A stretch of 64,000 nucleotides of DNA from Pragia fontium DSM 5563 = ATCC 49100 (GCF_900112475.1 NZ_FOLW01000005.1:186001-250000); one strand, 5' to 3'. Shown: positions 1-7,382, numbered from the stretch's first letter. The notes: generated from the sequence alone by a model not told the origin. Program-made: numbers and translations.

Positions 1-1
1 T

Positions 2-1618
2 GCGGAAGCAAAAGTCGCGCTATTGGCTCGGGCATGGGATCTGGGTAACGTTGCAGCGATGCTTGAGCGCGCTGGTAATGATGCCGCTCGCCCTGAGTGG
101 TTGGAACCTGAGTTTGGAATTCGTGATAACCAGTATTATCTGACCGAACAACAGGCACAGGCTATTCTTGAGCTGCGTTTACACCGTTTGACCGGCCTTG
201 AGCATGAAAAACTGCTGGATGAATATAAAGAACTGTTGATGCAAATTGCGGCACTGATCTTTATTTTGGAAAATCCAGAGCGCTTAATGGAAGTGATTCG
301 TGAAGAGCTTGAAGCCATTCGCGATCAGTATAACGATCCACGCCGCACTGAAATTACTGCGAATACTGCCGATATCAATATCGAAGATTTGATTGAGCAG
401 GAAAACGTGGTTGTGACCTTATCGCATCAGGGCTATGTGAAGTATCAGCCTCTGTCTGATTACGAAGCACAGCGTCGCGGTGGTAAAGGTAAGTCAGCAG
501 CACGCATTAAAGAAGAAGACTTTATTGATCGTCTGTTGGTAGCCAATACCCATGATACGATTCTTTGCTTCTCCAGCCGTGGTCGTTTGTACTGGCTAAA
601 AGTTTATCAGTTGCCAGAAGCCAGCCGCGGAGCCCGCGGTCGTCCAATCATTAATATTCTGCCGCTGGAACCGAATGAGCGTATTACCGCTATTCTACCG
701 GTGCGTGAATATGAAGCTGGGCTGAACATCTTTATGGCTACCGCTAGCGGTACCGTGAAGAAAACGCAATTAACTGAATTCAGCCGCCCACGTAGCGCTG
801 GTATTATTGCGGTTAATCTGAAGGAAGGCGATGAGCTTATTGGCGTTGACTTAACTAATGGTAGTAGTGAAGTCATGCTGTTCTCTGCCAAAGGTAAAGT
901 AGTTCGCTTCTCTGAGAAACACGTACGTTCTATGGGACGTACCGCTGGTGGCGTTCGCGGTATCAGATTAGCGGATGATGATAGAGTGGTTTCACTGATC
1001 ATTCCTAATATTGATGGTGCTGTTTTAGTCGGCAATGCTGATGAACTACTGGTAAGCGATGCTGAAGATCTCAATATTGAAAATGCTGATATTGAAGCGT
1101 TGGATATTGAAGCGTTGGATATTGAAGATATCGAAGCCGAAGAGTTAATCGTTGAAGAAGATGAAGATATTGACGGTTCAGAGGAAGATTCTTCCACTGG
1201 TATTGGCGATATTCTTACCGTAACTGAAAACGGATTCGGAAAACGTACGCCTTTGTCCAGCTACCCAGTCAAGTCTCGCGGTACTAAAGGCGTTATCTCG
1301 ATTAAGGTGAGTGAGCGCAACGGTAATGTTGTCGGTGCGGTTCAGGTCGATCACTGCGATCAAATTATGATGATTACCGATGCAGGTACTTTAGTGCGTA
1401 CTCGCGTATCGGAAGTTAGCGTAGTTGGCCGTAATGCTCAAGGTGTAACGCTGATTCGTACAGCGGAAGATGAGAATGTGGTTGGTCTGCAGCGCGTTGT
1501 TGAGCCTGAAGACGATGATGAAGAAATTTCTTGCGGTGATGAAGATGAGCAAGAAATGTCGAATGCACCATCAGCAGACGTTGCCGGTGATGCTACAGAT
1601 GAGCCGAAAGACGAATAA
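2..1618 (+). CDS. gyrA: DNA gyrase subunit A, C-terminal part (5' truncated by window edge)
   Basis: This is the 3' part of the gene for the DNA gyrase A subunit, which breaks and rejoins DNA and wraps it to introduce negative supercoils. The frame is open from base 2, so the start codon and the catalytic tyrosine lie outside the window. The end of the breakage-reunion domain ([14 protein letters not shown]) is followed by the beta-pinwheel with the GyrA box QRRGGKG near base 475. The tail is acidic, as in enterobacteria. An insertion of about 60 mostly acidic residues, encoded at about 1030-1204, interrupts the pinwheel just before [10 protein letters not shown] and includes short tandem repeats. 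E. coli GyrA lacks it. Identity is certain; the effect of the insert is unknown. Confidence 0.98.
   Translation, partial: AEAKVALLARAWDLGNVAAMLERAGNDAARPEWLEPEFGIRDNQYYLTEQQAQAILELRLHRLTGLEHEKLLDEYKELLMQIAALIFILENPERLMEVIREELEAIRDQYNDPRRTEITANTADINIEDLIEQENVVVTLSHQGYVKYQPLSDYEAQRRGGKGKSAARIKEEDFIDRLLVANTHDTILCFSSRGRLYWLKVYQLPEASRGARGRPIINILPLEPNERITAILPVREYEAGLNIFMATASGTVKKTQLTEFSRPRSAGIIAVNLKEGDELIGVDLTNGSSEVMLFSAKGKVVRFSEKHVRSMGRTAGGVRGIRLADDDRVVSLIIPNIDGAVLVGNADELLVSDAEDLNIENADIEALDIEALDIEDIEAEELIVEEDEDIDGSEEDSSTGIGDILTVTENGFGKRTPLSSYPVKSRGTKGVISIKVSERNGNVVGAVQVDHCDQIMMITDAGTLVRTRVSEVSVVGRNAQGVTLIRTAEDENVVGLQRVVEPEDDDEEISCGDEDEQEMSNAPSADVAGDATDEPKDE
1088..1126 (+). repeat. 15-bp tandem repeat inside gyrA acidic insert
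   Basis: The 15-mer GATATTGAAGCGTTG occurs twice back to back (1088-1102 and 1103-1117). A third partial copy of 9 bases follows, then a diverged GATATCGAA. It encodes DIEAL repeats in the GyrA insertion. The array keeps the reading frame, so copy-number change would lengthen or shorten the insert without a frameshift. Confidence 0.85.
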
Positions 1619-1637
1619 TCTGTCAGCTTAATCTATT

Positions 1638-1666
1638 AAAAAAGCCAGCATAATGCTGGCTTTTTT
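1638..1666 (+). terminator. gyrA rho-independent terminator
   Basis: The stem GCCAGCA/TGCTGGC has a 3-nt loop and is flanked by A- and T-runs. It starts 20 bases after the gyrA stop codon. Confidence 0.9.
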
Positions 1667-2011
1667 ATTGGCTGTTATTTAAGCGTTAAATCAGCTATCG
1701 GAAATAAGTGGTTTGGTCATCGATATAAGCGGTATATATAAATTGAATAAAATACTACCGGCTGAAGCTAGTGATATAAAAATATAATAATATCTTTTAA
1801 TTAACTACTCTTATTGGTTTTTAAGTAATAGGGTTTTTATTATTAAATTTTCCTATTTATTTGATAATGTTGATTTTTTAGTGTCTTAAATGTGTGAGCT
1901 CGTTCAAGAATAATGCATTGAATTTTTTCGCTTGGTGAGTTTTACATTTGCTATTGATATGATGAAAAAGAAAATAACATACTAATATTAATTATAATTT
2001 TTGAGGTAGGG
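1667..2011. other. AT-rich intergenic stretch
   Basis: About 345 bases separate the gyrA terminator from the lipoprotein gene. No convincing ORF or RNA gene was seen. The last part presumably carries the lipoprotein promoter, and the sequence GAGGTAGG just before 2012 is its ribosome-binding site. Confidence 0.5.
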
Positions 2012-2665
2012 ATGAAAAAAATACTACTGGTTGTTCCTATGATTTTAGCGCTTTCGGCGTGTAAAATTGATATGGCATCAAAGATGAATTTTTCTGATTT
2101 AACGTCAGAAACGCCCAAAGAAGTATCGGGTATGATTACCGTCGAAGTTCCTGCTTGTAACGACTATCGAGATTCAAGAAAAGAATCCAAGTCATTGACT
2201 GAAGCTAAGACTAAGATCCCAGGTGTGTTTGCTGGAGCTAAATTTAAAGAGTGTTACACCAGTAATATGAAGTCTCTGGCTGTTTTTGACACCGTGTTCC
2301 ATGCGGGTAAAGTGGTTGACGGAAATATTACACAAGACGTTCTATTTTACGGCAATGAAAATATTGGTTTAGGTATTGCTATTTCGGAGTCTTTTAAAAA
2401 TAAGATAAAGAAATCAATGGATAGATTATCGCTGGGTGTAACAAAGCTTAATATTTTAGTTGAAGTAAAAAACGATTCAGCCAGCGACTTAAAATTAATT
2501 TTCTTATCTTCGTATGTAAATTTTGGTGATAAGAAATATACGCCTATTATTTACAGCGATCTGGCCGTGAAAAAAGACAGTACTTTTACGGTTAAATTGT
2601 CAGATACATCGGTCGATCATTTAATCGAAAATAGAGCTACGATACTAGCGATACGCTCTCAATAA
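2012..2665 (+). CDS. phage-type lipoprotein (DUF7424-like)
   Basis: This encodes a 217-residue predicted lipoprotein. The N-terminus is a lipoprotein signal peptide with lipobox LSAC and the modified cysteine at residue 17. The rest is soluble and beta-rich in character, without membrane segments. The pattern of a VEVPACNDYRDSRKESKSL stretch followed by a second Cys (FKECYTS) resembles lipoproteins found as accessory genes in enterobacterial prophages, which I recall as DUF7424. No function is known for them. The ribosome-binding site GAGGTAGG precedes the ATG. It has its own terminator and lies at the gyrA edge of the prophage-derived island. The family name comes from memory and should be checked. 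Confidence 0.7.
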   Translation: MKKILLVVPMILALSACKIDMASKMNFSDLTSETPKEVSGMITVEVPACNDYRDSRKESKSLTEAKTKIPGVFAGAKFKECYTSNMKSLAVFDTVFHAGKVVDGNITQDVLFYGNENIGLGIAISESFKNKIKKSMDRLSLGVTKLNILVEVKNDSASDLKLIFLSSYVNFGDKKYTPIIYSDLAVKKDSTFTVKLSDTSVDHLIENRATILAIRSQ

Positions 2666-2700
2666 GCAACGTTATTATAGCGAATTGTTAGAAAAACTAG

Positions 2701-2746
2701 ACTGCACCTAAAAAGTTGGATATCAACTGGTTAAGGTGCAGTTTTT
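2701..2746 (+). terminator. terminator of the lipoprotein gene
   Basis: The stem ACTGCACCT/AGGTGCAGT (2701-2709 with 2734-2742) is followed by a T-run. It lies 36 bases after the lipoprotein stop codon. Confidence 0.75.
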
Positions 2747-2798
2747 GTATACACATATTTATGTGCTTGTAGATTGCTTGATAACTTAAACTTAAGCA

Positions 2799-3041
2799 TT
2801 ACTGGTAAGCATCAAACCAGTCATCTGCACTTTCCCAAGTTTGCTGTAAGATTTCAGTGACCAGTTCTTTATCCGTTTTCATTCCGCCCAGCACGGTAAC
2901 GTCATTGGCGGTGCCACGACGAACCCTGACCCGAACATCGGCAAAATGACAAAACAGGCGTTTTTCAAGCTCTTCCTTTAATGCGGCTTCAGCCCCTGCT
3001 GGCAATCGATCTTCTTTGCGTATAGAAATTTCAACTTGCAT
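2799..3041 (-). CDS. DinI-like SOS-response protein
   Basis: This encodes an 80-residue DinI-family protein. DinI of E. coli binds RecA filaments and modulates LexA and UmuD cleavage. The family shows at the N-terminus (MQVEISIRKEDRLPAGA, like DinI's LPAGA) and at the C-terminus (ILQQTWESADDWFDAY, almost identical to DinI's ILQETWESADDWF). The start at 3041 is preferred over upstream codons because GAGG lies seven bases before this ATG and the family begins here. A near-consensus LexA box lies directly upstream. It could be the chromosomal dinI or a prophage copy; the neighbourhood favours the latter. Confidence 0.88.
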   Translation of the reverse strand: MQVEISIRKEDRLPAGAEAALKEELEKRLFCHFADVRVRVRRGTANDVTVLGGMKTDKELVTEILQQTWESADDWFDAYQ

Positions 3042-3068
3042 CTTGAACCTCAATAGCACTGTTTAAAA

Positions 3069-3088
3069 TACTGTATATATATATAGTA
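3069..3088 (-). promoter_or_regulatory. LexA (SOS) box upstream of the DinI-like gene
   Basis: The sequence TACTGTATATATATATAGTA matches the LexA consensus TACTGT-N8-ACAGTA with one mismatch, in the right half. It ends 28 bases before the DinI-like start codon, where a repressed promoter would sit. Confidence 0.85.
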
Positions 3089-3317
3089 TATTAAGGCGAT
3101 TTTATAATGCAACAGGATATTGATTTTTAACGCGGTCAATAGGCTGTTTATTGCAATAACTATAATAATTTCATTAAGATATCCATAAGTATTGTTTGCG
3201 TATAATGAGGTAAACGCGCTTTAGTTAAGGATATTCATTCTGATATCTTAATTTGCGGAAGGGGAAAACTCATGGAGAAGAGCGATGTTGGTCATAGGAA
3301 GAATGATAATAACTTAA

Positions 3318-3342
3318 AAGAACCCGCATTGAGCGGGTTCTT
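3318..3342 (-). terminator. terminator downstream of ydcH
   Basis: The stem AAGAACCCGC/GCGGGTTCTT has a 5-nt loop. On the minus strand a TTTTAAG run follows it, placing it 15 bases after the ydcH stop codon. Confidence 0.8.
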
Positions 3343-3356
3343 ACTGCGCCGAAAGT

Positions 3357-3575
3357 CTAGGCGTTAGATTCTTCGCGCAAGATATTGTAGAGCTCATCTT
3401 TGATGCGCAACTTTTCTTTTTTTAACTGTGAAATTTGATCGTTAAGCGTATTACGGCTGACGGCTTCTAGCCGGAGGATTTCGTGGTCTAACTTATTATG
3501 TTTATCGAACAGCGAATGAAAACGAGTATGAGTAGTTTTAAGCTGAGAGATTAGATCTCTGTATTCTGGAAACAT
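3357..3575 (-). CDS. ydcH: YdcH family protein (DUF465)
   Basis: This encodes a 72-residue small basic protein, near the 74 residues of E. coli YdcH. It begins MFPEYRDLISQLKTTHTRF and contains the family signature LFDKHNKLDHEI, followed by a Lys/Glu-rich helix (KKEKLRIKDELYNIL) that may form a coiled coil. The molecular function of YdcH is not established. The ribosome-binding site GGGAGG lies just before the ATG on the minus strand. It is monocistronic, with a terminator downstream. It is a core gene stranded inside the accessory island. Confidence 0.93.
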   Translation of the reverse strand: MFPEYRDLISQLKTTHTRFHSLFDKHNKLDHEILRLEAVSRNTLNDQISQLKKEKLRIKDELYNILREESNA

Positions 3576-3748
3576 AACACCTCCCTAAAATAATGTACGA
3601 ATTATTATTATAGTCAGCGAATAGCATATATAAATCGGATGAATGTCACATTGTGAAGCTGTTGATAGAAAATAAAGTTATCGATGGAATTAACTAGTTA
3701 CTTGCCACTGATTATTCGGTAGTAAGTTTTATATAATATCGCAAAATA

Positions 3749-3774
3749 AAAGCTGCTAATAAATCAGCAGCTTT
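3749..3774 (-). terminator. terminator of the microcin-like gene
   Basis: A 9-bp stem AAAGCTGCT/AGCAGCTTT with an 8-nt loop is followed on the minus strand by TATTTTG. It lies 15 bases after the stop codon of the peptide gene. Confidence 0.85.
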
Positions 3775-3788
3775 GGATTTATAGGTTA

Positions 3789-4016
3789 TTAAAGAATAGG
3801 AAGGGCAATACTTGCTACCATTGCGGCACCAGAGAGGCTAGTCCCGACAATCCCTGCCGCCATAACTGCGAAACCCAGACCACCGGTAAGCGGCCCACTA
3901 ATTGCTCCCAAAACGATGGTCGGAATAAACAAACTAAGACCAATTCCAGCTGGTACTGCTAATAAGCCAAATCCGCCATTTACCGTTTCAATTTCTGCCA
4001 GAGTTAATTCTTTCAT
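3789..4016 (-). CDS. putative class II microcin precursor with double-glycine leader
   Basis: This encodes a 75-residue peptide. The first 15 residues, MKELTLAEIETVNGG, fit the double-glycine leader of class II microcins such as colicin V (MRTLTLNELDSVSGG). C39-peptidase ABC exporters cleave such leaders after GG. The predicted mature peptide of 60 residues has no cysteine. It is very hydrophobic and rich in Gly, Ala, Ile and Leu, as in pore-forming microcins. The ribosome-binding site AAGGAAG and a downstream terminator show a self-contained transcript. No exporter, accessory protein or clear immunity gene is in the window. Antibacterial function is inferred from the leader and composition only. 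Confidence 0.75.
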   Translation of the reverse strand: MKELTLAEIETVNGGFGLLAVPAGIGLSLFIPTIVLGAISGPLTGGLGFAVMAAGIVGTSLSGAAMVASIALPIL

Positions 4017-4443
4017 TATGTACTTCCTTATAAGAATGATAAAAAATAGTATTTATTTTGTTGCATTCGTATAGTACATAACTGCTGGTCATTAATCTTA
4101 TGGGATTTATCTTTATTTATTTTCTTGATTCTTAGTGCTAATTATTTTCCTAGAGTATGGCGTATTTTTTACTTATATCTTGTAAGGTGTTTTGTTTATC
4201 CAAAATCTAATTATAACCACAGGTTTTATAATGTTTTTTATGATGGGTTTTGAAGGAGGTGTCCAGATAGGAATAAATGTTTTTATAAATCTCTTATTTA
4301 TTCTGAAATATTTATTATAATGTTAATTCTGTTTCTATAAATAAATCATGATAATAAAAATATATGATTTTTAACGTTGTATAACGTTATATTACAGAGA
4401 TTTTTAATATATTGTAACGCTGGTAATTTATTCTGTTTCTAAC
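4017..4443. other. very AT-rich intergenic region
   Basis: About 430 bases separate the microcin-like gene from the truncated dnaC. No ORF of credible length was seen on either strand. The right half of the minus strand must contain the microcin-like promoter. A perfect Shine-Dalgarno-like GAAGGAGGTG occurs near 4253 but leads into no ORF. Confidence 0.5.
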
Positions 4444-4725
4444 TTAACTGGTTAATGGTTTCGCCTTCGTTAACGCGTTCCGTTGCCCTTCCGTTTCTGC
4501 GTTGTAGTTATCGAGTGTACAGTTCTCATATAATTTCTGAATGCTTGAGCGTCCCATCACTGTGCGGATTCTAGCTTGCTTGATAGTCTCGGCGATCTGA
4601 GCGCTAGCAATGAGGCCTTGCTCATCGTGCCACGCCCTCAGTTCATCAGCGGTTTTAAACTTCGGTTCAATGTGACTCGGCACCGCTTGCTTAAGGCGAG
4701 CTAAAAAATCAAATGCTTTTGTCAT
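4444..4725 (-). pseudogene. truncated phage DnaC-like helicase loader (N-terminal fragment)
   Basis: This 93-residue ORF matches the N-terminal region of phage and enterobacterial DnaC helicase loaders. It contains IRTVMGRSSIQKLYENCTLDNYNAETEGQRNALTKA, in which the family motif of Asn-Cys-x-x-x-Asn-Tyr and xGQ-x-ALxxA is clear. Full-length proteins have about 245 residues and continue into a Walker A ATPase. Here the frame stops right after the ALTKAK segment, so the whole ATPase domain is missing and the fragment cannot load helicase. It faces away from the lysis genes and marks a replication-module remnant. Confidence 0.8.
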
Positions 4726-4760
4726 TAATCAACGTGATTTTGGTTATCTTCCACACCGCT

Positions 4761-4773
4761 CCCCTTGAAGGGG
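4761..4773 (+). promoter_or_regulatory. small GC hairpin before the holin gene
   Basis: The sequence CCCC-TTGAA-GGGG can form a short hairpin immediately upstream of the holin start. A similar hairpin, CCCC then GAAGA then GGGG, lies at 8711-8724 before the antirepressor remnant. The role is unknown. Confidence 0.4.
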
Positions 4774-4783
4774 ATAAATACAT

Positions 4784-5101
4784 ATGCCAATAAAAGAACC
4801 CCAAAACTACAGCTCATTTAGTTATGTGCTGATTTTAGTCATGACGTTGCTTGGTGCCGTTGCAAGCTACGCCTATCGAATCCTAAACGGTGAAGAATTC
4901 CGCTGGTCGATTCTTCTACTACAGGCGATTGTCGCTATTTTTGCTGGTGCTCTGGTTTTGCTTGCCGCGAGTTATTACACATGGGCAGCTGAGTTTGCCA
5001 GTGGTATTGCTGGCCTAGCTGGTTGGTCTGGAGCTGAATTTATCAAAGTGCTCGAAAAGCGTTTTCTTAAAAGAATCGGAGGTCAAGGCGATGATAATTA
5101 G
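4784..5101 (+). CDS. phage holin, lambda-like family
   Basis: This encodes a 105-residue membrane protein with two or three transmembrane segments (about residues 12-30, 43-63 and 66-82). A charged C-terminus follows, KVLEKRFLKRIGGQGDDN. The GWSGAEFIKVLEKRF stretch parallels the G-D-I-G-LIKRFAAKK end of lambda-family holins. Holins make the inner-membrane lesions that release endolysin at the end of a phage cycle. Its last codons overlap the endolysin ATG at 5091, the usual lysis-cassette arrangement. It is the only apparently intact member of this cassette. It might still serve bacteriocin release, but that is speculation. Confidence 0.75.
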   Translation: MPIKEPQNYSSFSYVLILVMTLLGAVASYAYRILNGEEFRWSILLLQAIVAIFAGALVLLAASYYTWAAEFASGIAGLAGWSGAEFIKVLEKRFLKRIGGQGDDN

Positions 5102-5308
5102 TCAAAAGGGCATCGACCTAATTAAGGTTTCGAGTCTCGGGAATTGAAAGCTGATGTTTGTCCAGCTGGTGTGTTAACGATCGGATACGGACACATTGAG
5201 GGTGTTAGGTGTGGCGATATCATTACCGCGATAGAAGCTGAACAATTGCTTAAAGTTGATCTCGTTAAGTTCGAAAGAGATGTCACTCAGCTTGTTAGGG
5301 GCCATTAA
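5091..5308 (+). pseudogene. endolysin (GH24 lysozyme) pseudogene, frameshifted and truncated
   Basis: The ATG overlaps the end of the holin gene and begins MIISQKGIDLIK, as in T4/P21-type phage lysozymes. After about 12 codons, near 5126, the frame shifts by one base. In the new frame it reads FESRELKADVCPAGVLTIGYGH, which contains the catalytic Glu and the typical CPAG-TIGYGH motif. The reading then stops at 5308 after LVRGH, well short of the usual 140-165 residues. In the original frame a TGA follows at once. The gene therefore cannot make active endolysin. Confidence 0.85.
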
Positions 5309-5323
5309 CTCAGGGGCAATTAT

Positions 5324-5675
5324 GATGCATTGTTTTGTTGCTGCTCCATGCCTGCTGGCTTGGTAATCAACTGAGCCAGTTAAGAAATGAGAAGCAACAG
5401 GCTGTGGTGGCGTTAGCAGAGGAGCGGGCTTATTCAGCCAAACTCCAGAAACAGCACCGGCAGATTTAGGAGGTGATAGATAATGTGGCTGAGCAAAAGC
5501 AGGTTAGTGATAATCGGACCAAGATCTGCAAAAACAACTTACAGCCACGCAGGTCAATAGTAAGTGCGTTACTGTGCCTGACTCTGTCACTCAGCGGCTG
5601 CGTGAACGAGTCGCCGAGGTCAAGGCCACCGCTGCTAATACCAAAGGCGCTATTTCGACCGTGCCTAGCCCCTGA
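5324..5675 (+). pseudogene. Rz-like inner-membrane spanin pseudogene
   Basis: A degraded Rz spanin gene can be read from a hydrophobic start (IVLLLLHACWLGNQL) through a coiled-coil segment (LRNEKQQAVVALAEERAYSAKLQ). An in-frame TAG (5467-5469) follows, and then a one-base deletion near 5517. After that the frame continues as QDLQKQLTATQVNSKCVTV and ends VPSP at 5675. Rz normally joins inner and outer membranes for the last lysis step. No clean start codon is visible. With one nonsense and one frameshift mutation it is dead. Confidence 0.8.
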
Positions 5676-5796
5676 TTATCAGGTGCGTTATTACGGCGAT
5701 TATCCCTGTTATGTCGCTGAGCTGCTGGCAGTGATTGAGCAGTGTAATAACCAGATATCAGCGATAGAGAAGGTGGATAACTCTCGCGGGAGGTGA
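5473..5796 (+). pseudogene. Rz1-like outer-membrane spanin, fused to Rz frame by the deletion
   Basis: The 107-residue ORF joins two frames. The first part (VIDNVAEQKQVSDN) is the Rz frame. After the one-base deletion near 5517 it becomes the embedded Rz1 frame, with lipobox LSGC and a short proline-containing lipoprotein sequence that ends at 5796. Rz1 normally starts inside Rz in the +1 frame and needs its signal peptide at the N-terminus. Here the only in-frame starts add about 25-30 foreign residues in front, so lipidation is doubtful. GGAGG at 5469-5473 precedes in-frame GTG codons, so weak translation remains possible. Confidence 0.65.
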
Positions 5797-5944
5797 TTCA
5801 ATCTTGTTGACGGGTAAGCCGTAAGTCAGTTAGAAACTTAGGGATATAAGGTAAATCTATCGTGCATTATGCTGATGATTACGATATTCGTTTTGTTTTA
5901 TGCTGAAGTTTAGTGAAATACGAGATCTCCTTTATTAGGTGTTA

Positions 5945-5959
5945 ACAACTATTAGTTGT
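5945..5959. promoter_or_regulatory. perfect 15-bp palindrome upstream of the bacteriocin promoter
   Basis: ACAACTA-T-TAGTTGT is a perfect inverted repeat. It overlaps the candidate -35 element and ends 12 bases before the LexA core. It looks like a binding site for a dimeric regulator other than LexA; which one is unknown. Confidence 0.5.
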
Positions 5960-5987
5960 ATATTAATGGTGCTGTATATATATACAG
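5956..5987 (+). promoter_or_regulatory. SOS-controlled promoter with perfect LexA core (bacteriocin)
   Basis: CTGT-ATATATAT-ACAG at 5972-5987 is a perfect LexA core. It covers a possible -10 TATATA (5979-5984), which lies 17 bases after a possible -35 TTGTAT (5956-5961). It sits 29 bases before the bacteriocin start codon. SOS control is the standard mode for colicins and pyocins. Confidence 0.85.
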
Positions 5988-6016
5988 TTATCATTGGTTC
6001 AAAAAGGAGTTAATAC

Positions 6017-7381
6017 ATGAGTAAAGAGAGCCGTACCCTCTCATCCCGTGATGAGGAACCTATTATTAATTATCTCGGAGAGGGAAAATTTAAATTTAAG
6101 TCACAGGACGCAGCCTGCTATATGCATCCATTAGGCTGGGTTGCCGATAACAATAGAGGGGGTATTTCATTGTGTTTTACCACGGAGGAAGAGAATTGCC
6201 TGGCTTTATTTAAGCTTACCGGCGTTCAACCTGTGCCTGTTTATACCCCAGAAATGGCCACTGCGTCGAGCAATGCATTAAAGGCAGCGGGCATTATGGC
6301 GTTAAGTCGTGCACCGGGAGCGATACAGTTCTCAATTGCAGGGAGCGGGGTATTGACCCCCGTTACACAAGTTGCGAGCGCTGTGTCCGGAGCCATTGCA
6401 CGCGCACTTGCGGCATTGGCCGCAACAGCGACGGCAAGTACAGCGGGTCCAATTGCAGCGGCAGTCGTCATGGGAATGTGGCCTTCAGAGGCTGGACAAG
6501 GCAGTGATAAATGGAACGGGCAAAATCTGGCGCTATTATCCTTACCATTGACAACCCTGTCAGGAAAACAGACCGTCTTGCCGGGCAGGCCAACCATCGA
6601 CTTACCTGCCCGGGGTTCGTTGATGATGAATGGCAACCAGCTTGAGTTTAAACTGCTGAAAACAGGTGGGGCACTGTCAAAAGCGGTACCAGTGCTTAAT
6701 GCGGTACGGGATGCAGTGACCGGACTGGACAGTATCATTATACCCGCTATGGGTGGAGTACCAGAACGAACTATCCTGATCAATCCAGCACCAACGGGGC
6801 CAATGTTTCCCCCTCATACCGGAAACAGTTCGCCGAAGCCGGTCACGCCGGTGCATACCGGTACGACAATCGAGACGATTGATAAGCCGCTGATCCTCAC
6901 CACACCAGTACCAGATGAAACGTTTGACTTTATTTACTGGCAACTGGATGCTAAGGGCTCAGGGGTTGAGCCGGTTTATGTGGTGGTTAGTAGTAATGGC
7001 GATGCATCAAAAGGTTTTAATCAAACTGAAATAAAAATCATCAATGAGGCTCAGGGAATTTTAGATTCCAAAGTTATGGATCAGATCAAGCAAGCACACT
7101 CAAAAGGTCAGGCAGTAACTGTTGTGATTAATAATCGGATAATACAATACGAACCTAATTTACCAGCTTCAGGAATGACAATGTTTGGTGACAATGGTTT
7201 CTATCTTGGACCTGAAGCCTTTAAATCAAAAGTTGAATTACAAAAAACGGTGTTACACGAATTATATCGATTAAATACCTCAAATTCTGGTAACGGAGTT
7301 TCTGAGGCTTTAGCTTCTCAAGAGACTTACGCAGCTTATGATTTTGCAGAAAAAGCATCTAGTACTTTAAGGAGTAAGTAG
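6017..7381 (+). CDS. S-type-pyocin-like bacteriocin with uncharacterised C-terminal effector domain
   Basis: This encodes a 454-residue bacteriocin-type toxin. Residues 1-70 are a soluble head. Residues about 75-155 are an Ala/Gly-rich hydrophobic stretch. The middle (about 160-320) resembles the pyocin_S translocation domain and ends in the typical FDFIYWQLDAKGSGVEPVYVVVSS. The last 130 residues should be the killing domain. They contain VLHELYRLNTS and an Ala/Glu-rich end, and I do not recognise an activity. HELYR lacks the second His of a zincin. The ribosome-binding site AAGGAG and a perfect LexA box precede it, and a putative immunity gene follows by one base. No separate receptor-binding domain is obvious. 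Confidence 0.82.
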   Translation: MSKESRTLSSRDEEPIINYLGEGKFKFKSQDAACYMHPLGWVADNNRGGISLCFTTEEENCLALFKLTGVQPVPVYTPEMATASSNALKAAGIMALSRAPGAIQFSIAGSGVLTPVTQVASAVSGAIARALAALAATATASTAGPIAAAVVMGMWPSEAGQGSDKWNGQNLALLSLPLTTLSGKQTVLPGRPTIDLPARGSLMMNGNQLEFKLLKTGGALSKAVPVLNAVRDAVTGLDSIIIPAMGGVPERTILINPAPTGPMFPPHTGNSSPKPVTPVHTGTTIETIDKPLILTTPVPDETFDFIYWQLDAKGSGVEPVYVVVSSNGDASKGFNQTEIKIINEAQGILDSKVMDQIKQAHSKGQAVTVVINNRIIQYEPNLPASGMTMFGDNGFYLGPEAFKSKVELQKTVLHELYRLNTSNSGNGVSEALASQETYAAYDFAEKASSTLRSK

Positions 7382-7382
7382 T

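Noticed and set aside
607..1197. 196-codon serine-rich open frame on the minus strand inside gyrA
   Set aside because: It is the antisense shadow of the Asp/Glu/Ile-rich gyrA frame; it has no ribosome-binding site or family.
4253..4290. Perfect Shine-Dalgarno-like GAAGGAGGTG followed by an ATG
   Set aside because: The ATG is followed by a stop after three codons; no ORF benefits from it.
6241..6943. Two overlapping minus-strand frames inside the bacteriocin gene
   Set aside because: They mirror the toxin coding frame, have no ribosome-binding sites and match nothing.
7200..7380. Zinc metallopeptidase (zincin) domain in the bacteriocin C-terminus because of HELYR
   Set aside because: The motif needs HExxH; the second His is Arg here, so no protease call was made.
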